A stretch of DNA of 64,000 bases from Algoriphagus aestuarii (GTDB lineage: Bacteria > Bacteroidota > Bacteroidia > Cytophagales > Cyclobacteriaceae): positions 248,001 to 312,000 of the forward strand of contig JAFIDK010000006.1 in the NCBI GenBank assembly GCA_017051695.1, read 5' to 3'. Each line of letters opens with the position of its first letter. The first letter of the stretch is position 1. Of this stretch, positions 43,928 to 54,304 are shown piece by piece. The notes beneath the pieces were generated by a model. The model was not told the origin of the DNA and did not search any database. It was given only the letters and a program-made list of their open reading frames with translations. The translations under genes were made by a program, and so were the position numbers.

Positions 43928-44392
43928 TTAGTTTAGATTTTTGTATTTTAATACAAATCGCTTAATTCTTTCCTCTAAAATTTTATTTTTTTCAATTTTA
44001 TCCTCATTCGTATTGGGAGGTAACTTTTTTAAGAAACGGGATAAATCTTTAATGTGTGGACCTCTAATTTGAAAATGTACCAATGAAGAATTATTTTCCT
44101 CATACCCTGAAATTGGAATAATTCTTCCTTTAACTATTCTGGCTTTTGTTAATATCACTTCCTCACCCATCGAATTGTCCTTTTGGAAGTGGATTCTATA
44201 ATTTAAATCATCAAAAGCATTTACAATTTCATTTCCTTCAATATTGATATTAAAAATTTTAGAAAAAACTTTTGATAAAGTATCAGATACAAACTCAAGT
44301 TCATTTGTTCTGTATTTTCTATTGTTTTTGGAGTTAGGTAAAAACTCCAAAATAAAATCCTTAAGTACTTTTTCTCTTTGTCCTTGATTCAT
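43928..44392 (-). CDS. AT-rich orphan protein
   Basis: A 154-residue acid/base-rich soluble protein with no recognised domain. It is AT-rich, asparagine- and lysine-rich (for example LPNSKNNRKYRTNELEF). It converges on the coupled membrane protein of the RM locus and is bounded by repeats, so it may belong to the same acquired segment. No function can be given. Confidence 0.6.
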   Translation of the reverse strand: MNQGQREKVLKDFILEFLPNSKNNRKYRTNELEFVSDTLSKVFSKIFNINIEGNEIVNAFDDLNYRIHFQKDNSMGEEVILTKARIVKGRIIPISGYEENNSSLVHFQIRGPHIKDLSRFLKKLPPNTNEDKIEKNKILEERIKRFVLKYKNLN

Positions 44393-44543
44393 TTGTTTTT
44401 AATTAAGAATCAAGTTTCTCTAATTTTTCATTTACATAAAAGTGTTATTTTCTAAACAATTGACATTCAAGGAATTTCATTTCCCCACTAAGCGCAGATT
44501 GCATCTACGCTTTTTTATTTTAAATCATCAAGTGATTTTTTAT

Positions 44544-44642
44544 TGATCGTGCCTTTGGCACTCTCCAAATCAGCTGATTCTTCGACCCAGCATTGCGCTG
44601 CGCTGATACTGGGTTGATACTGTTTGCACCTTTGGTGCTGCT
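44544..44642. repeat. 99-base direct repeat, left copy
   Basis: Differs in about three positions from 47939-48037 (for example the codon-like CATTGCG versus CATTACG). The two copies flank the secreted-protein gene and the sulfatase, in the same orientation. Confidence 0.92.
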
Positions 44643-44821
44643 TAAATCCTGCGCCTTTGCACCTTGGCGGGAGCCTTTGTGGCCTTTGCGGTTAAAAACA
44701 AAGTGTTCTGTGAGACACAGACCACGGTGTTTGAAACAAAAACCTTCGAGGTTGAAAAAAACCTCAAAGGTTAGATTCCGTTGCGCCTTTGCGCCATTGC
44801 GTGAGAATCTTTGCGTCCATT

Positions 44822-44922
44822 GCGGGAAACTCTGCGATCTCTGCGGTTAAAAAACAAAAAACCTTCGAGGTTAAAAAAACCTCAAAGGTTAAATCGTCGC
44901 GTCTTTGCGTCGTTGCGTGAGA
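44822..44922. repeat. 101-base exact direct repeat, left copy
   Basis: Reads identical by eye to 45865-45965. It includes one CCTTCGAGG...CCTCAAAGG hairpin. The pair flanks the 195-residue secreted-protein gene, 1,043 bases apart. Confidence 0.92.
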
Positions 44923-45157
44923 GACTTTGTGTTCTTTGCGGTTAAAAAAGAAAAAAGGGGGATCTGCAAGCCCCATCTTAGGACCAGCAGTCACAGAGAA
45001 AGGTGGCAGAGATTTGAAGATGAGTGACTTAGCAACTTAATCTCTAAAAATAAAGAGGTTCGAGCTATTGTATTATGTCTGCAAAATGAATAAATAGCGC
45101 GATGTTTACCCAAAGAAAAAAATTGGAGGGTAACAGCTAACTCAATCATTTAGCAAA

Positions 45158-45745
45158 ATGCTGAAACACTTAATTTTATCCTGGCTGTTACTCACTCTTG
45201 CTGGGTATTCCTTCGCTCAAACCACTGCACCTGGTTACTACATTACTTTGACTAATGACAGTATTCCAGCGCAAATCAAAATGCCAAAATCTGTTTTTGG
45301 TTCCGTTGACTTTTCTAAATTTCTATTCAAAGTAGAAATACAGGACAGTAACAACAGCATGAAGAAATTTAAACCTGAGGATATCAAGCGCTTTGGGTTT
45401 ATTTATAATGATGAGAATTTCACGCTCTACTCAAAACCAATTTTTATAGAAACTACCTTGAGGTTTTTACGACCAACGGTACTTGGAGAAAAGTCTAGTC
45501 TTTATCAATTTCAGACATACGACCAAAATGGCGTTCCACTAGGCATTTTTTATACATTAGAAAAAAGTGATGGCACTTACGCATTCCTTACTACCGGATT
45601 AAAAAGCTTAAATAAATTTAAAGAATTGCTAAAAGAATTTTACGAGGAAAATCCTGACCTACTCCAACTGATCGATTCTAGATTTACAGAGCGAAAATCA
45701 GTTCAAGCAGACATGGTTGAGCTTGTCGAAACGGCGAATAAATAA
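45158..45745 (+). CDS. Small secreted protein of unknown function
   Basis: A 195-residue exported protein (signal MLKHLILSWLLLTLAGYSFAQ). The mature part is beta-rich with no named domain. It reads normally for a core-like gene, with moderate GC, and is followed by a stem AAGTGTAG/CTACGCTT and T-run at about 45770-45815. It is bracketed by exact 101-base direct repeats, so it could be lost or amplified by recombination. Confidence 0.65.
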   Translation: MLKHLILSWLLLTLAGYSFAQTTAPGYYITLTNDSIPAQIKMPKSVFGSVDFSKFLFKVEIQDSNNSMKKFKPEDIKRFGFIYNDENFTLYSKPIFIETTLRFLRPTVLGEKSSLYQFQTYDQNGVPLGIFYTLEKSDGTYAFLTTGLKSLNKFKELLKEFYEENPDLLQLIDSRFTERKSVQADMVELVETANK

Positions 45746-45769
45746 GCTATTTTTTTCATCAGCCCCCAC

Positions 45770-45815
45770 TAAGTGTAGTCTACGATAGCAATCGGGAGCA
45801 TCTACGCTTTTTTCT
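45770..45815 (+). terminator. Terminator-like hairpin after the secreted-protein gene
   Basis: AAGTGTAG pairs with CTACGCTT (one G-U), followed by six Ts. A relative with the CCCCACTAAG lead lies at 44486-44516. Confidence 0.5.
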
Positions 45816-45864
45816 TTACAAGAATTTGTAATTCAAAACCATAAATTCAAGTCTTTGCGACATC

Positions 45865-45965
45865 GCGGGAAACTCTGCGATCTCTGCGGTTAAAAAACAA
45901 AAAACCTTCGAGGTTAAAAAAACCTCAAAGGTTAAATCGTCGCGTCTTTGCGTCGTTGCGTGAGA
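45865..45965. repeat. 101-base exact direct repeat, right copy
   Basis: See the left copy at 44822-44922. The rest of the 45746-46090 gap holds another CCTTCGAGG hairpin (46017-46047) and TTTGCG-type repeat units. Confidence 0.92.
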
Positions 45966-46016
45966 ATCTTTGCGTCCTTGGCGGGAGTCTTTGTGGTCTT
46001 TGCGGTTAAAAAAATA

Positions 46017-46047
46017 AACCTTCGAGGTTAGAAAAACCTCAAAGGTT
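46017..46047. repeat. CCTTCGAGG/CCTCAAAGG hairpin
   Basis: AACCTTCGAGGTT and AACCTCAAAGGTT arms with a short A-rich loop. One of at least five full copies in this region; others at 44741-44772, within 44822-44922, within 45865-45965 and 48308-48340. Confidence 0.85.
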
Positions 46048-46090
46048 GGCTTCCATTGCGTCGTTGCGTGAAATAATATTCATTAAAGAA

Positions 46091-47656
46091 TCACTCCTCC
46101 ATAAAACTAATCTGCTTCCATTCTCCCTCGATCGGATCATTTTGCTGTGGAGCGCCGGGAGTACTTCTCCCTTCTTTGATGTATTTGATCAAAAGAGCTT
46201 TCAGTTTAGCCACTTTTTCAGGATTCTCTGCTTGAAGATTGGTCGTCTCTCCCGGATCGGTAGATAGGTCATACAACTGCACATCCGGAAGTTCCGCCTC
46301 TGTAGGATCTCCTGGCTTCGGGAAACTCCAACCTCCAGAACCTTTAGCCAAAATCAGTTTCCAATCTCCCTGACGGATCGCAAAACTTCCATTGATGGAG
46401 TGATGAACCGTCGCATCTCTGAATTCCTCCAATGGATCATCATAATCAAACAGCCTCATGAGGCTATAGCTATCTACCCCTTCATTGTCTTTCAGATCAT
46501 ATCCAGTTATCTCCGCACTGGTCGCCATGATATCTGTAAGACAGATCGTATGATCTCTGGTAGTTCCTGCTTGGATTTTTGCAGGCCATTTGGCGATAAA
46601 AGGAACGCGATGACCTCCTTCGTAGGCGTCTGCTTTATGTCCTCTATAAATGAAACTTGAAAAATGTCCTGCGGCTTGCATCACATCCAAGCCTGCTGCC
46701 GGTGAACCTCCATTATCAGAGGTAAAAATCACTAGTGTATTTTCTTCAATTCCTGCATTTTTAATGGCTGCATTCACCTGACCTATATAATCGTCGATCA
46801 TCATCATAAAATCCCCAAAAGGTGCCAAGCCGCTTTTTCCTTGCCATTCTGCTGGAGGTAAAATTGGTGTATGAGGAGATGGCAATGCCAAGTACAGGAA
46901 GAAAGGCTTCTCCTCTTTGGCTTGCTCTTCAATGTACTGAATGGATCTTTCGAAGAAATTAGGAGTGACTTTCTCATGGTCAAAATCAGGAGAAGTCGGC
47001 CCCTCTCGCCACCAGGAATACTTGCCCGTATTAACAGTTACCGTGTCTGGAATAGCTGTGGCAGTCCCGTTCTCTACATAGACATAGGGCGCCATATCCA
47101 GCGAACCCGAATGTCCATAAGCGTAATCAAAGCCTAGATCATTTGGGGTATGGGTTACTGGTTTAGTAAAATCCAATTGGTCAAAATCCTTGGCATCCCA
47201 ACCTTCACCTTGAAGGGTATCTCCATCCACTAGACCCCAATCCCAGCCTAAATGCCATTTTCCGATAAAAGCAGTCTGGTAACCGGCAGTTTTCATCACA
47301 TCGGCAATCGTAGTCCGCTCATCCTCGATCAAAGCGGGAGATTTTCCAGTCAACACTCCGGACTTTAATCTAGATCTCCAATTATATCTTCCTGTCAAAA
47401 AGCCATAGCGGGTAGGTGTACAAACAGCAGATGGTGTATGTGCATCTGTAAACTTCATCCCCTCCGCTGCCAATTGATCGATATGTGGAGTTGGGATTTT
47501 TCCTTCAGGATTAAAAGCATGAATGTCCCCATAACCGAGATCATCAGCGAGGATCACAATGACATTGGGCAGCTTTTCTTTAACTGCTTCTTTTGGACTA
47601 CAGGCAAATACAAGAAAAAGGAAGCAAATTCCTGCAAAATAAAATGTCTTTCTCAT
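46091..47656 (-). CDS. Lipoprotein arylsulfatase
   Basis: A 521-residue sulfatase anchored as a lipoprotein (signal ends LFLVFACS, Cys19). The active-site motif is CTPTRYGFLTGR with Cys79, the residue converted to formylglycine; metal ligands are LADDLGYGD (Asp38-Asp39) and the later FTSDNGG. It would remove sulfate from sulfated sugars or aryl esters in the envelope. An anaerobic- or FGE-type maturase is needed but not in this window. It stands alone on the minus strand and lies between repeat-rich gaps. Confidence 0.92.
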   Translation of the reverse strand: MRKTFYFAGICFLFLVFACSPKEAVKEKLPNVIVILADDLGYGDIHAFNPEGKIPTPHIDQLAAEGMKFTDAHTPSAVCTPTRYGFLTGRYNWRSRLKSGVLTGKSPALIEDERTTIADVMKTAGYQTAFIGKWHLGWDWGLVDGDTLQGEGWDAKDFDQLDFTKPVTHTPNDLGFDYAYGHSGSLDMAPYVYVENGTATAIPDTVTVNTGKYSWWREGPTSPDFDHEKVTPNFFERSIQYIEEQAKEEKPFFLYLALPSPHTPILPPAEWQGKSGLAPFGDFMMMIDDYIGQVNAAIKNAGIEENTLVIFTSDNGGSPAAGLDVMQAAGHFSSFIYRGHKADAYEGGHRVPFIAKWPAKIQAGTTRDHTICLTDIMATSAEITGYDLKDNEGVDSYSLMRLFDYDDPLEEFRDATVHHSINGSFAIRQGDWKLILAKGSGGWSFPKPGDPTEAELPDVQLYDLSTDPGETTNLQAENPEKVAKLKALLIKYIKEGRSTPGAPQQNDPIEGEWKQISFMEE

Positions 47657-47938
47657 GGTTGATGATTCGAGTTCGAATAAGCAATTTAGGGCAAATGAAC
47701 CAAAAAATTAGAAATGTTTCACCATTTTCCTCTATAGAAAAATCCTTGTCAAGGTGTAGGTTGGTTTTACTGATTTTTCTATTCAGACTTTGGCTGTTTT
47801 CACTAATCGTGCCCTGGGTACTTCATAATTCTTAGTAGCGCTTCTTCCCAGGATGGCGCTTTGCTCTTCTACTTATCTGCATCTTTGCGCCATTGGCGGG
47901 AGTCTTTGTGGGCTTTGTGGTAGAAAGAAATATAATAC

Positions 47939-48037
47939 TGATCGTGCCTTTGGCACTCTCCAAATCAGCTGATTCTTCGACCCAGCATTACGCTGCGCTG
48001 ATACTGGGTTGATACTGTTCGCACCTTTGGTGCTACT
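47939..48037. repeat. 99-base direct repeat, right copy
   Basis: Partner of 44544-44642. Confidence 0.92.
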
Positions 48038-48122
48038 TTCCTTCTGCGTCTTTGCGCCTTCGCGGGAGAATCTTTGCGCCCTTCGCGGGAGCCTTTGTGG
48101 TTAAAAACATAGAGAGGTTCTT

Positions 48123-48165
48123 TTGACGGGATTGCTTCGCCTCGTTCCTCGTCTCGCAATGACGG
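48123..48165. repeat. REP-like dispersed element
   Basis: GATTGCTTCGCCTCGTTCC and continuing to CGCAATGACGG, the common CGTCATTGCGAGG...AGCGAAGCAATC type in reverse. Relative of 42626-42656 in the RM gene. Confidence 0.7.
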
Positions 48166-48307
48166 TTAAAAACAAAGTGTTCTGTGAGACACAGACCACG
48201 GTGACTGAAACAAAAACCTTCGAGGTTAGACTCGTTGCGCCTTTGCGCCGTTGCGGGAGAATCTTTGCGCCTTTGCGGTAACCTTAGTGTTCTTTGCGGT
48301 TATAAAA

Positions 48308-48340
48308 AAACCTTCGAGGTTAAAAAACCCTCAAAGGTTA
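48308..48340. repeat. CCTTCGAGG hairpin, last copy
   Basis: Hairpin arms as in the other copies, between two TTTGCG-type units and 50 bases before the atp terminator. Confidence 0.85.
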
Positions 48341-48393
48341 GCTTCCGTTGCGACTTTGCGCCGTTGCGTGAGAATCTTTGCGTACTTGGCGGT

Positions 48394-48430
48394 TAAAAAA
48401 GAAAAACCACAACTCTAAAGAGCTGTGGTT
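48394..48430 (-). terminator. Terminator of the atp operon
   Basis: AACCACAGCTCT pairs with AGAGTTGTGGTT, with a T-rich tail on the minus strand, directly after atpG. Confidence 0.85.
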
Positions 48431-48455
48431 GGGTTGGATCTATTGCAATTAATAA

Positions 48456-49322
48456 TTACCCAAGCGCTTCTGCACCGGCAACGATCTCGAGGATTTCGTT
48501 GGTGATAGCCGCCTGACGGGTTCTATTGTACATTAATCGAAGTTCTTTCAGCAATTCACCTGCGTTTTCTGTTGCTTTGTCCATTGCTGTCATTCTAGCA
48601 CCATGCTCAGAAGCATTGCTTTCCAAAACAGCCTTATACACCTGGATTTTCAAAGATGTAGGAACCAACTCTTCGATGATATAAGCTCTTGAAGGCTCTA
48701 GGATATAATCTACTTCAGCAGTTTTCTCTTCTGTAGTTTCCTCCTTTGCCATCGGCAAAAACTGCTCAGTACGAACAATCTGAGTAGCTACATTCTTGAA
48801 TTCATTGAAAACCAAATAAACCTGATCGTAGTCACCTGCTACAAAAGAGTTCATCGCGTATTCCGCTGCTTGACGAACATTATCAAAATTCAGGTCCAAA
48901 AATACCTGGTAGAAATCTGAAATGACCGGAAGACTTGACTTTTTGTAGTATTCAAAAGCTTTCTTTCCAAGAGGAAGAATGGTGATATCCTTTCCTGCAA
49001 ACTGTCCTTTGATGGCAGCATTGGTAGCTTTGATGATATTGGTATTGAAAGCACCACAAAGCCCTTTGTCAGAAGTGACAGGGATCAAAAGTACTTTTTT
49101 TGCTTCACGCTTTTCGGCATAAACAATATCAGCAGCACCTTCTGACGCAGCAGAAACATTATTCAGGATATTGGTCAACTTCTGAGAGTAAGGACGCATT
49201 TGGACGATCTTGTCCTGCGCTCTTCTCAACTTAGCCGCAGACACCATTTTCATTGCTTTGGTGATCTGCTGGGTAGAAACTACCGAGTTAATTCTTTCCT
49301 TTACTTCCTTAAGGTTAGCCAT
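48456..49322 (-). CDS. atpG: ATP synthase gamma subunit
   Basis: A 288-residue central stalk subunit that couples rotation to catalysis. N-terminal MANLKEVKERINSVVSTQQITKAMKMV and C-terminal MTAMDKATENAGELLKELRLMYNRTRQAAITNEILEIVAGAEAL are the conserved coiled-coil ends. Last gene of the atp operon; 72 bases after atpA. Confidence 0.97.
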   Translation of the reverse strand: MANLKEVKERINSVVSTQQITKAMKMVSAAKLRRAQDKIVQMRPYSQKLTNILNNVSAASEGAADIVYAEKREAKKVLLIPVTSDKGLCGAFNTNIIKATNAAIKGQFAGKDITILPLGKKAFEYYKKSSLPVISDFYQVFLDLNFDNVRQAAEYAMNSFVAGDYDQVYLVFNEFKNVATQIVRTEQFLPMAKEETTEEKTAEVDYILEPSRAYIIEELVPTSLKIQVYKAVLESNASEHGARMTAMDKATENAGELLKELRLMYNRTRQAAITNEILEIVAGAEALG

Positions 49323-49394
49323 CAGTGATTGCTTTGTAAGCTATAGAAATTCCGATAGGCCTATAGAAAACCTACCGGATTTTGAATATTAAAA

Positions 49395-50969
49395 TTATGC
49401 GTATTTAGGAGCCAATTCAGATGCAGCTTTGGCAAGGATCTTACCAGCACCATCGATGTCACCTTTTTTGATCAAATCAAGAGCTTCTGGATAAGAAGCG
49501 TCAAGAAGCACATAGAATTCCTTCTCGAATGCTCTTGCTTTCTCTACAGGTACAGAATCCATCAGACCTTTAGTAGAAGCATAAATGATCGCTACCTGAT
49601 GCGCTACAGATACTGGAGAGTACTGAGGCTGCTTCAAGATCTCCTGGTTTCTTCTACCTCTTTCGATAGTTCTCTTAGTAGTAGCATCTAGGTCAGAACC
49701 GAACTTGGCAAAAGCTTCCAATTCACGGAACTGAGCCTGATCCAATTTCAAAGTACCGGAAACCTTCTTCATTGCTTTGATCTGCGCGTTACCACCTACT
49801 CGGGATACTGAAATACCCACGTTGATCGCTGGACGGATACCAGAGTTAAACAAGTTTGTTTCCAAGAAGATCTGACCGTCTGTAATAGAGATCACATTGG
49901 TAGGGATATAAGCAGAAACGTCACCAGCCTGAGTTTCGATAATCGGAAGTGCGGTCAAAGAACCTCCTCCTTTTACCAATGGCTTGATGGATTCTGGCAA
50001 ATCGTTCATCTGAGAAGCGATTTCGTCAGACTTGTTGATTTTCGCAGCTCTTTCCAACAATCTTGAGTGAAGGTAGAAAACGTCACCTGGGTATGCTTCA
50101 CGTCCCGGAGGCCTTCTCAAAAGAAGAGAAACTTCACGGTATGCTACAGCTTGCTTAGAAAGGTCATCATAAACCACCAAAGCAGGACGTCCTGTATCAC
50201 GGAAGAATTCACCGATCGCTGCACCTGTAAATGGAGCAAAGAACTGCATTGGAGCTGGATCCGAAGCTGGAGCAGCTACAACTACTGTATATGGAAGTGC
50301 ACCACCTTTTTCAAGTGCTGCCACTACGTTAGCAACAGTAGAAGCTTTTTGTCCGATCGCAACATAGATACAGAAAACAGCTTCACCTCTGTCATAAAAT
50401 TCTTTTTGGTTCAAGATAGCATCAATAACTACAGCAGTCTTACCTGTCTGACGGTCACCGATCACCAATTCTCTTTGTCCTCTACCGATTGGAATCATGG
50501 CATCGATAGATTTGATACCTGTCTGAAGAGGTTCCGTAACCGGCTGTCTATAGATTACACCTGGGGCTTTACGCTCCAATGGCATTTCGTACAAATCACC
50601 TGCGATAGGTCCTTTGCCGTCGATAGGATTACCAAGAGTATCTACTACTCGACCAAGCATTCCTTCTCCTACTTGGATAGAAGCAATTCTTTTGGTTCTT
50701 TTTACAGTGTCACCTTCTTTGATCTCCTTGGAATCACCAAAAAGTACGGCACCTACGTTGTCTTCTTCTAGGTTAAGCACCATTGCTTTCAGACCATTGT
50801 CGAACTCGATCAATTCACCAGCCTGAGCCTTAGAAAGTCCATAGATACGTGCTACACCATCCCCCACTTGAAGGACTGTACCCACTTCTTCAAGTTCCGC
50901 TTGAGTTCTTGCACCTGAAAGCTGCTCTCTCAAGATCGCTGAAACTTCATCTGGTCTTACTTCTGCCAT
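49395..50969 (-). CDS. atpA: ATP synthase alpha subunit
   Basis: A 524-residue F1 alpha subunit with P-loop [10 protein letters not shown] and the conserved [17 protein letters not shown] near the C-terminal domain. It forms the alternating alpha3beta3 hexamer. The beta and epsilon genes (atpD, atpC) are not in this operon, which is usual for Bacteroidota, where they sit elsewhere. Confidence 0.98.
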   Translation of the reverse strand: MAEVRPDEVSAILREQLSGARTQAELEEVGTVLQVGDGVARIYGLSKAQAGELIEFDNGLKAMVLNLEEDNVGAVLFGDSKEIKEGDTVKRTKRIASIQVGEGMLGRVVDTLGNPIDGKGPIAGDLYEMPLERKAPGVIYRQPVTEPLQTGIKSIDAMIPIGRGQRELVIGDRQTGKTAVVIDAILNQKEFYDRGEAVFCIYVAIGQKASTVANVVAALEKGGALPYTVVVAAPASDPAPMQFFAPFTGAAIGEFFRDTGRPALVVYDDLSKQAVAYREVSLLLRRPPGREAYPGDVFYLHSRLLERAAKINKSDEIASQMNDLPESIKPLVKGGGSLTALPIIETQAGDVSAYIPTNVISITDGQIFLETNLFNSGIRPAINVGISVSRVGGNAQIKAMKKVSGTLKLDQAQFRELEAFAKFGSDLDATTKRTIERGRRNQEILKQPQYSPVSVAHQVAIIYASTKGLMDSVPVEKARAFEKEFYVLLDASYPEALDLIKKGDIDGAGKILAKAASELAPKYA

Positions 50970-51002
50970 GATATGATAAGATTATGATTATTGCTTTTTT
51001 AT

Positions 51003-51566
51003 TTAATACTTTTTCTCGTAATGATTTTGGGAAAACTGAGATTTCAAAATTCTCAATTTACTACTCAAAGACTCATCTAACTGACGGTCGTTCACTCGAA
51101 GAACAAATCCACCAATTAGGTCTGGATTGATTTTCTCTACGATCTGAACTTCAGTTAATCCGGAGATTTCTTTCACTGCTTCCACAAACACCGCTCTTTG
51201 TTCTGCTGTGATAGGTGTTGTCGTGGTCAACTCAGCTACCTGAATTGATTTATGAAGATTGTACTGAGCTTCAAATTCCTTCGCAACGTCTATTAAGATT
51301 GCCTCTCTGTTTTTTCGGGAAATAATCTCAAAAAAAGTAAGAGTCATATTCTGGGTGGAATCCGCTGGAAAAAGCGCTTTCAATACATTCAGTTTCTTCT
51401 CTGAATTGACAATCGGATTTTTCAACAAAAGTACAAGATCATAATTGCTCTTGGCCATTGCTGAAAGTTTCTCAAAATCCGAATGAACCTCCTCTAGCTT
51501 ACCCTTTTCGAGGGAAAGTTCCATAATAGATTTGGCATATCGGGATGCTACTCTATGGTTTGACAT
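51003..51566 (-). CDS. atpH: ATP synthase delta subunit
   Basis: A 187-residue peripheral stalk subunit linking F1 to the b subunits. SNHRVASRYAKSIMELSLEKG and the C-terminal VEKINPDLIGGFVLRVNDRQLDESL match the family ends. Starts nine bases after atpF. Confidence 0.93.
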   Translation of the reverse strand: MSNHRVASRYAKSIMELSLEKGKLEEVHSDFEKLSAMAKSNYDLVLLLKNPIVNSEKKLNVLKALFPADSTQNMTLTFFEIISRKNREAILIDVAKEFEAQYNLHKSIQVAELTTTTPITAEQRAVFVEAVKEISGLTEVQIVEKINPDLIGGFVLRVNDRQLDESLSSKLRILKSQFSQNHYEKKY

Positions 51567-51575
51567 GGAGGTAGA

Positions 51576-52070
51576 TTAGTTTAACTTTAGATCTTTCACG
51601 AATTCATCCACAAGCTCTTTTTGAGCTTTGTCATCAGATAGATTCTTTCTCAATAATTTCTCTGTTACTTCAAGAGTCAATGTAGCCACCTGAGTCTTGA
51701 CATCAGCCAACGCAGCTTTCTTCTCTGTTTCGATAACTGCTTTTGCGTTTTCGATCATCTGAGCACCGGTTTTCACCGCTTCAGCTTTTGCTTCTTCGAT
51801 CATTTTAGCAGAAGCATCATGTGCTTTTTTCAGAATCGTATCTCTTTCCAGTCTGGCTTCGGCAAGAAGTTTCTCATTCTCAGCCTTTAAGTTAGCCATT
51901 TCATTTCTAGCTGTTTCAGCAGCTTTCAAAGCATTCTCGATACTGGTTTCTCTTTCATCCAATGCTGCAAGCATCGGCTTCCAAGCGAATTTGATCAAAA
52001 TAAATAGAAGGCCTAAAAAGCCGAATAATTGCCAGAAAATAAGACCGGAACCTGGTGTGATTAAATCCAT
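51576..52070 (-). CDS. atpF: ATP synthase b subunit
   Basis: A 164-residue subunit: one N-terminal membrane segment (about 8-28, GLIFWQLFGFLGLLFILIKF) and a long coiled-coil stalk. DLITPGSGLIFWQLFGF is the Bacteroidota start. Preceded by an 80-base gap with a hairpin after atpE. Confidence 0.95.
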   Translation of the reverse strand: MDLITPGSGLIFWQLFGFLGLLFILIKFAWKPMLAALDERETSIENALKAAETARNEMANLKAENEKLLAEARLERDTILKKAHDASAKMIEEAKAEAVKTGAQMIENAKAVIETEKKAALADVKTQVATLTLEVTEKLLRKNLSDDKAQKELVDEFVKDLKLN

Positions 52071-52107
52071 GGAGGTATAATTTATTTCAGATTGTTCAAT
52101 AATAGAA

Positions 52108-52140
52108 AGAAAAGGGAAAGGCCTAACGCCAATCCCTTTT
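52108..52140 (-). promoter_or_regulatory. Intra-operon hairpin after atpE
   Basis: AAAAGGGA pairs with TCCCTTTT around an inner GGC/GCC, between atpE and atpF, with a C/T-rich but not pure T tail. May be an attenuator or mRNA-processing and stability element to give more c-subunit (10-15 copies per ring). Confidence 0.6.
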
Positions 52141-52150
52141 CAGATTTTGA

Positions 52151-53478
<1,328 letters not shown>

Positions 53479-53495
53479 CTCTTCTTTTTGAGGGG

Positions 53496-53879
53496 CTACT
53501 TCGAAATCGGGCGCAAATTAGCTAGAAAGGCGTAGATATCAAAAACTAAGTAGAATAAAAAAATGATAAAGAAATCCGCGATAAACAAAATAATATTCTC
53601 CATTCCAGGCCAAACCTCTACTCCAATGAATACCAAAGAGGCTATAAATCTAAGAATCATTGCCAGAACAAGGATGTTGAAGAAATTTTCAGCAAAAGAT
53701 TTCAACAAAAAACCATTGAGTAAACTGATTAAAAAAGATACAATCAACATGAAAAAAAATATTTCCCAGATTTTAGAATGAATTACCTGAGGTAACACCA
53801 AACTCAAAATACCGATCACTATGGCGAGAATTCCCGACATTATTAAAAACCGGACATGGATATTTTTCAAAAGAGACAT
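53496..53879 (-). CDS. Small membrane protein in the atp operon
   Basis: A 127-residue protein with four membrane segments. Position (after the AtpZ-like gene, before atpB) suggests an AtpI-like assembly or Mg2+/Ca2+ function for c-ring building, but the sequence alone is not diagnostic. It lies 17 bases ahead of atpB. Confidence 0.6.
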   Translation of the reverse strand: MSLLKNIHVRFLIMSGILAIVIGILSLVLPQVIHSKIWEIFFFMLIVSFLISLLNGFLLKSFAENFFNILVLAMILRFIASLVFIGVEVWPGMENIILFIADFFIIFLFYLVFDIYAFLANLRPISK

Positions 53880-53923
53880 CTTGCTTTTTTTTTTGCAAAA
53901 CTACCTCTTTTCCAAAAAAACCA

Positions 53924-54160
53924 TCAACGATCCTGCTTCATGCTTTGCCAAAGTTGATAAAACGCAATGACAATGGACAAAAAACAACCTAAAAGCAACC
54001 AAACAGGGAATTTCATACTACTCTGTTGCTGTATCCACCATCCCAGATAAGTACCACCGCCTATCACAGCAAATAACTGAAAAGACAAACCAATGTATTT
54101 CACATATACTGGAGGTCCATTCTTCTTTGGTCGGTTTTGGGAAGAATTTGAGTTGTCCAT
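53924..54160 (-). CDS. AtpZ/AtpI-like protein
   Basis: A 78-residue protein with a charged Asn/Ser-rich head and two membrane segments (GLSFQLFAVIGGGTYLGWWI, WLLLGCFLSIVIAFYQLW). Matches the AtpZ/AtpI family that helps assemble the c-ring. It appears to be the first gene of the atp operon. Confidence 0.78.
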   Translation of the reverse strand: MDNSNSSQNRPKKNGPPVYVKYIGLSFQLFAVIGGGTYLGWWIQQQSSMKFPVWLLLGCFLSIVIAFYQLWQSMKQDR

Positions 54161-54304
54161 GAATGATGAAGTTATTGATTGAAAAGATGGCTATTTGTCC
54201 TGTCAATTTGGGATAAACGAGCAAAAAGAATATTTGATTGCCCAGTTCGTTCAGTAAGTAAGGCAAAAAACCTATTTTGGTACCGAAATTGGGAAAAATA
54301 ATAC

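Larger units (their letters stand above)
44393..45157. other. Repeat-filled gap without genes
   Basis: No gene that I can support. It holds a hairpin AAGCGCAGAT/ATCTACGCTT (44490-44516), a 99-base direct repeat (44544-44642), a palindromic element (44690-44729), two CCTTCGAGG/CCTCAAAGG hairpins (44741-44772; second within 44822-44922), and several runs of the TTTGCG-type intergenic repeat. Frames in it that look like proteins (for example with NRKEHKVSHATTQRRDD) are repeat products. Confidence 0.8.
47657..48393. other. Repeat-filled gap without genes
   Basis: No gene that I can support. Contains the right 99-base repeat (47939-48037), a REP-like element (48123-48165), the palindromic element (48164-48203), one half copy and one full copy of the CCTTCGAGG hairpin, and several TTTGCG-type units. 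The first 150 bases are the sulfatase upstream region. Confidence 0.8.

Noticed and set aside
44593-44994. Short frames on both strands in the gap at 44.6-45.0 kb
   Set aside because: They translate the intergenic repeats (NRKEHKVSHATTQRRDD-like), a known source of false genes.
47965-48159. 64-residue frame on the minus strand
   Set aside because: Translation of repeat units (HKGSREGRKDSPAKAQRRRR); not a gene.
50067-50771. 234-residue frame antisense to atpA
   Set aside because: Lies wholly inside atpA in the opposite direction and has no protein-like pattern.
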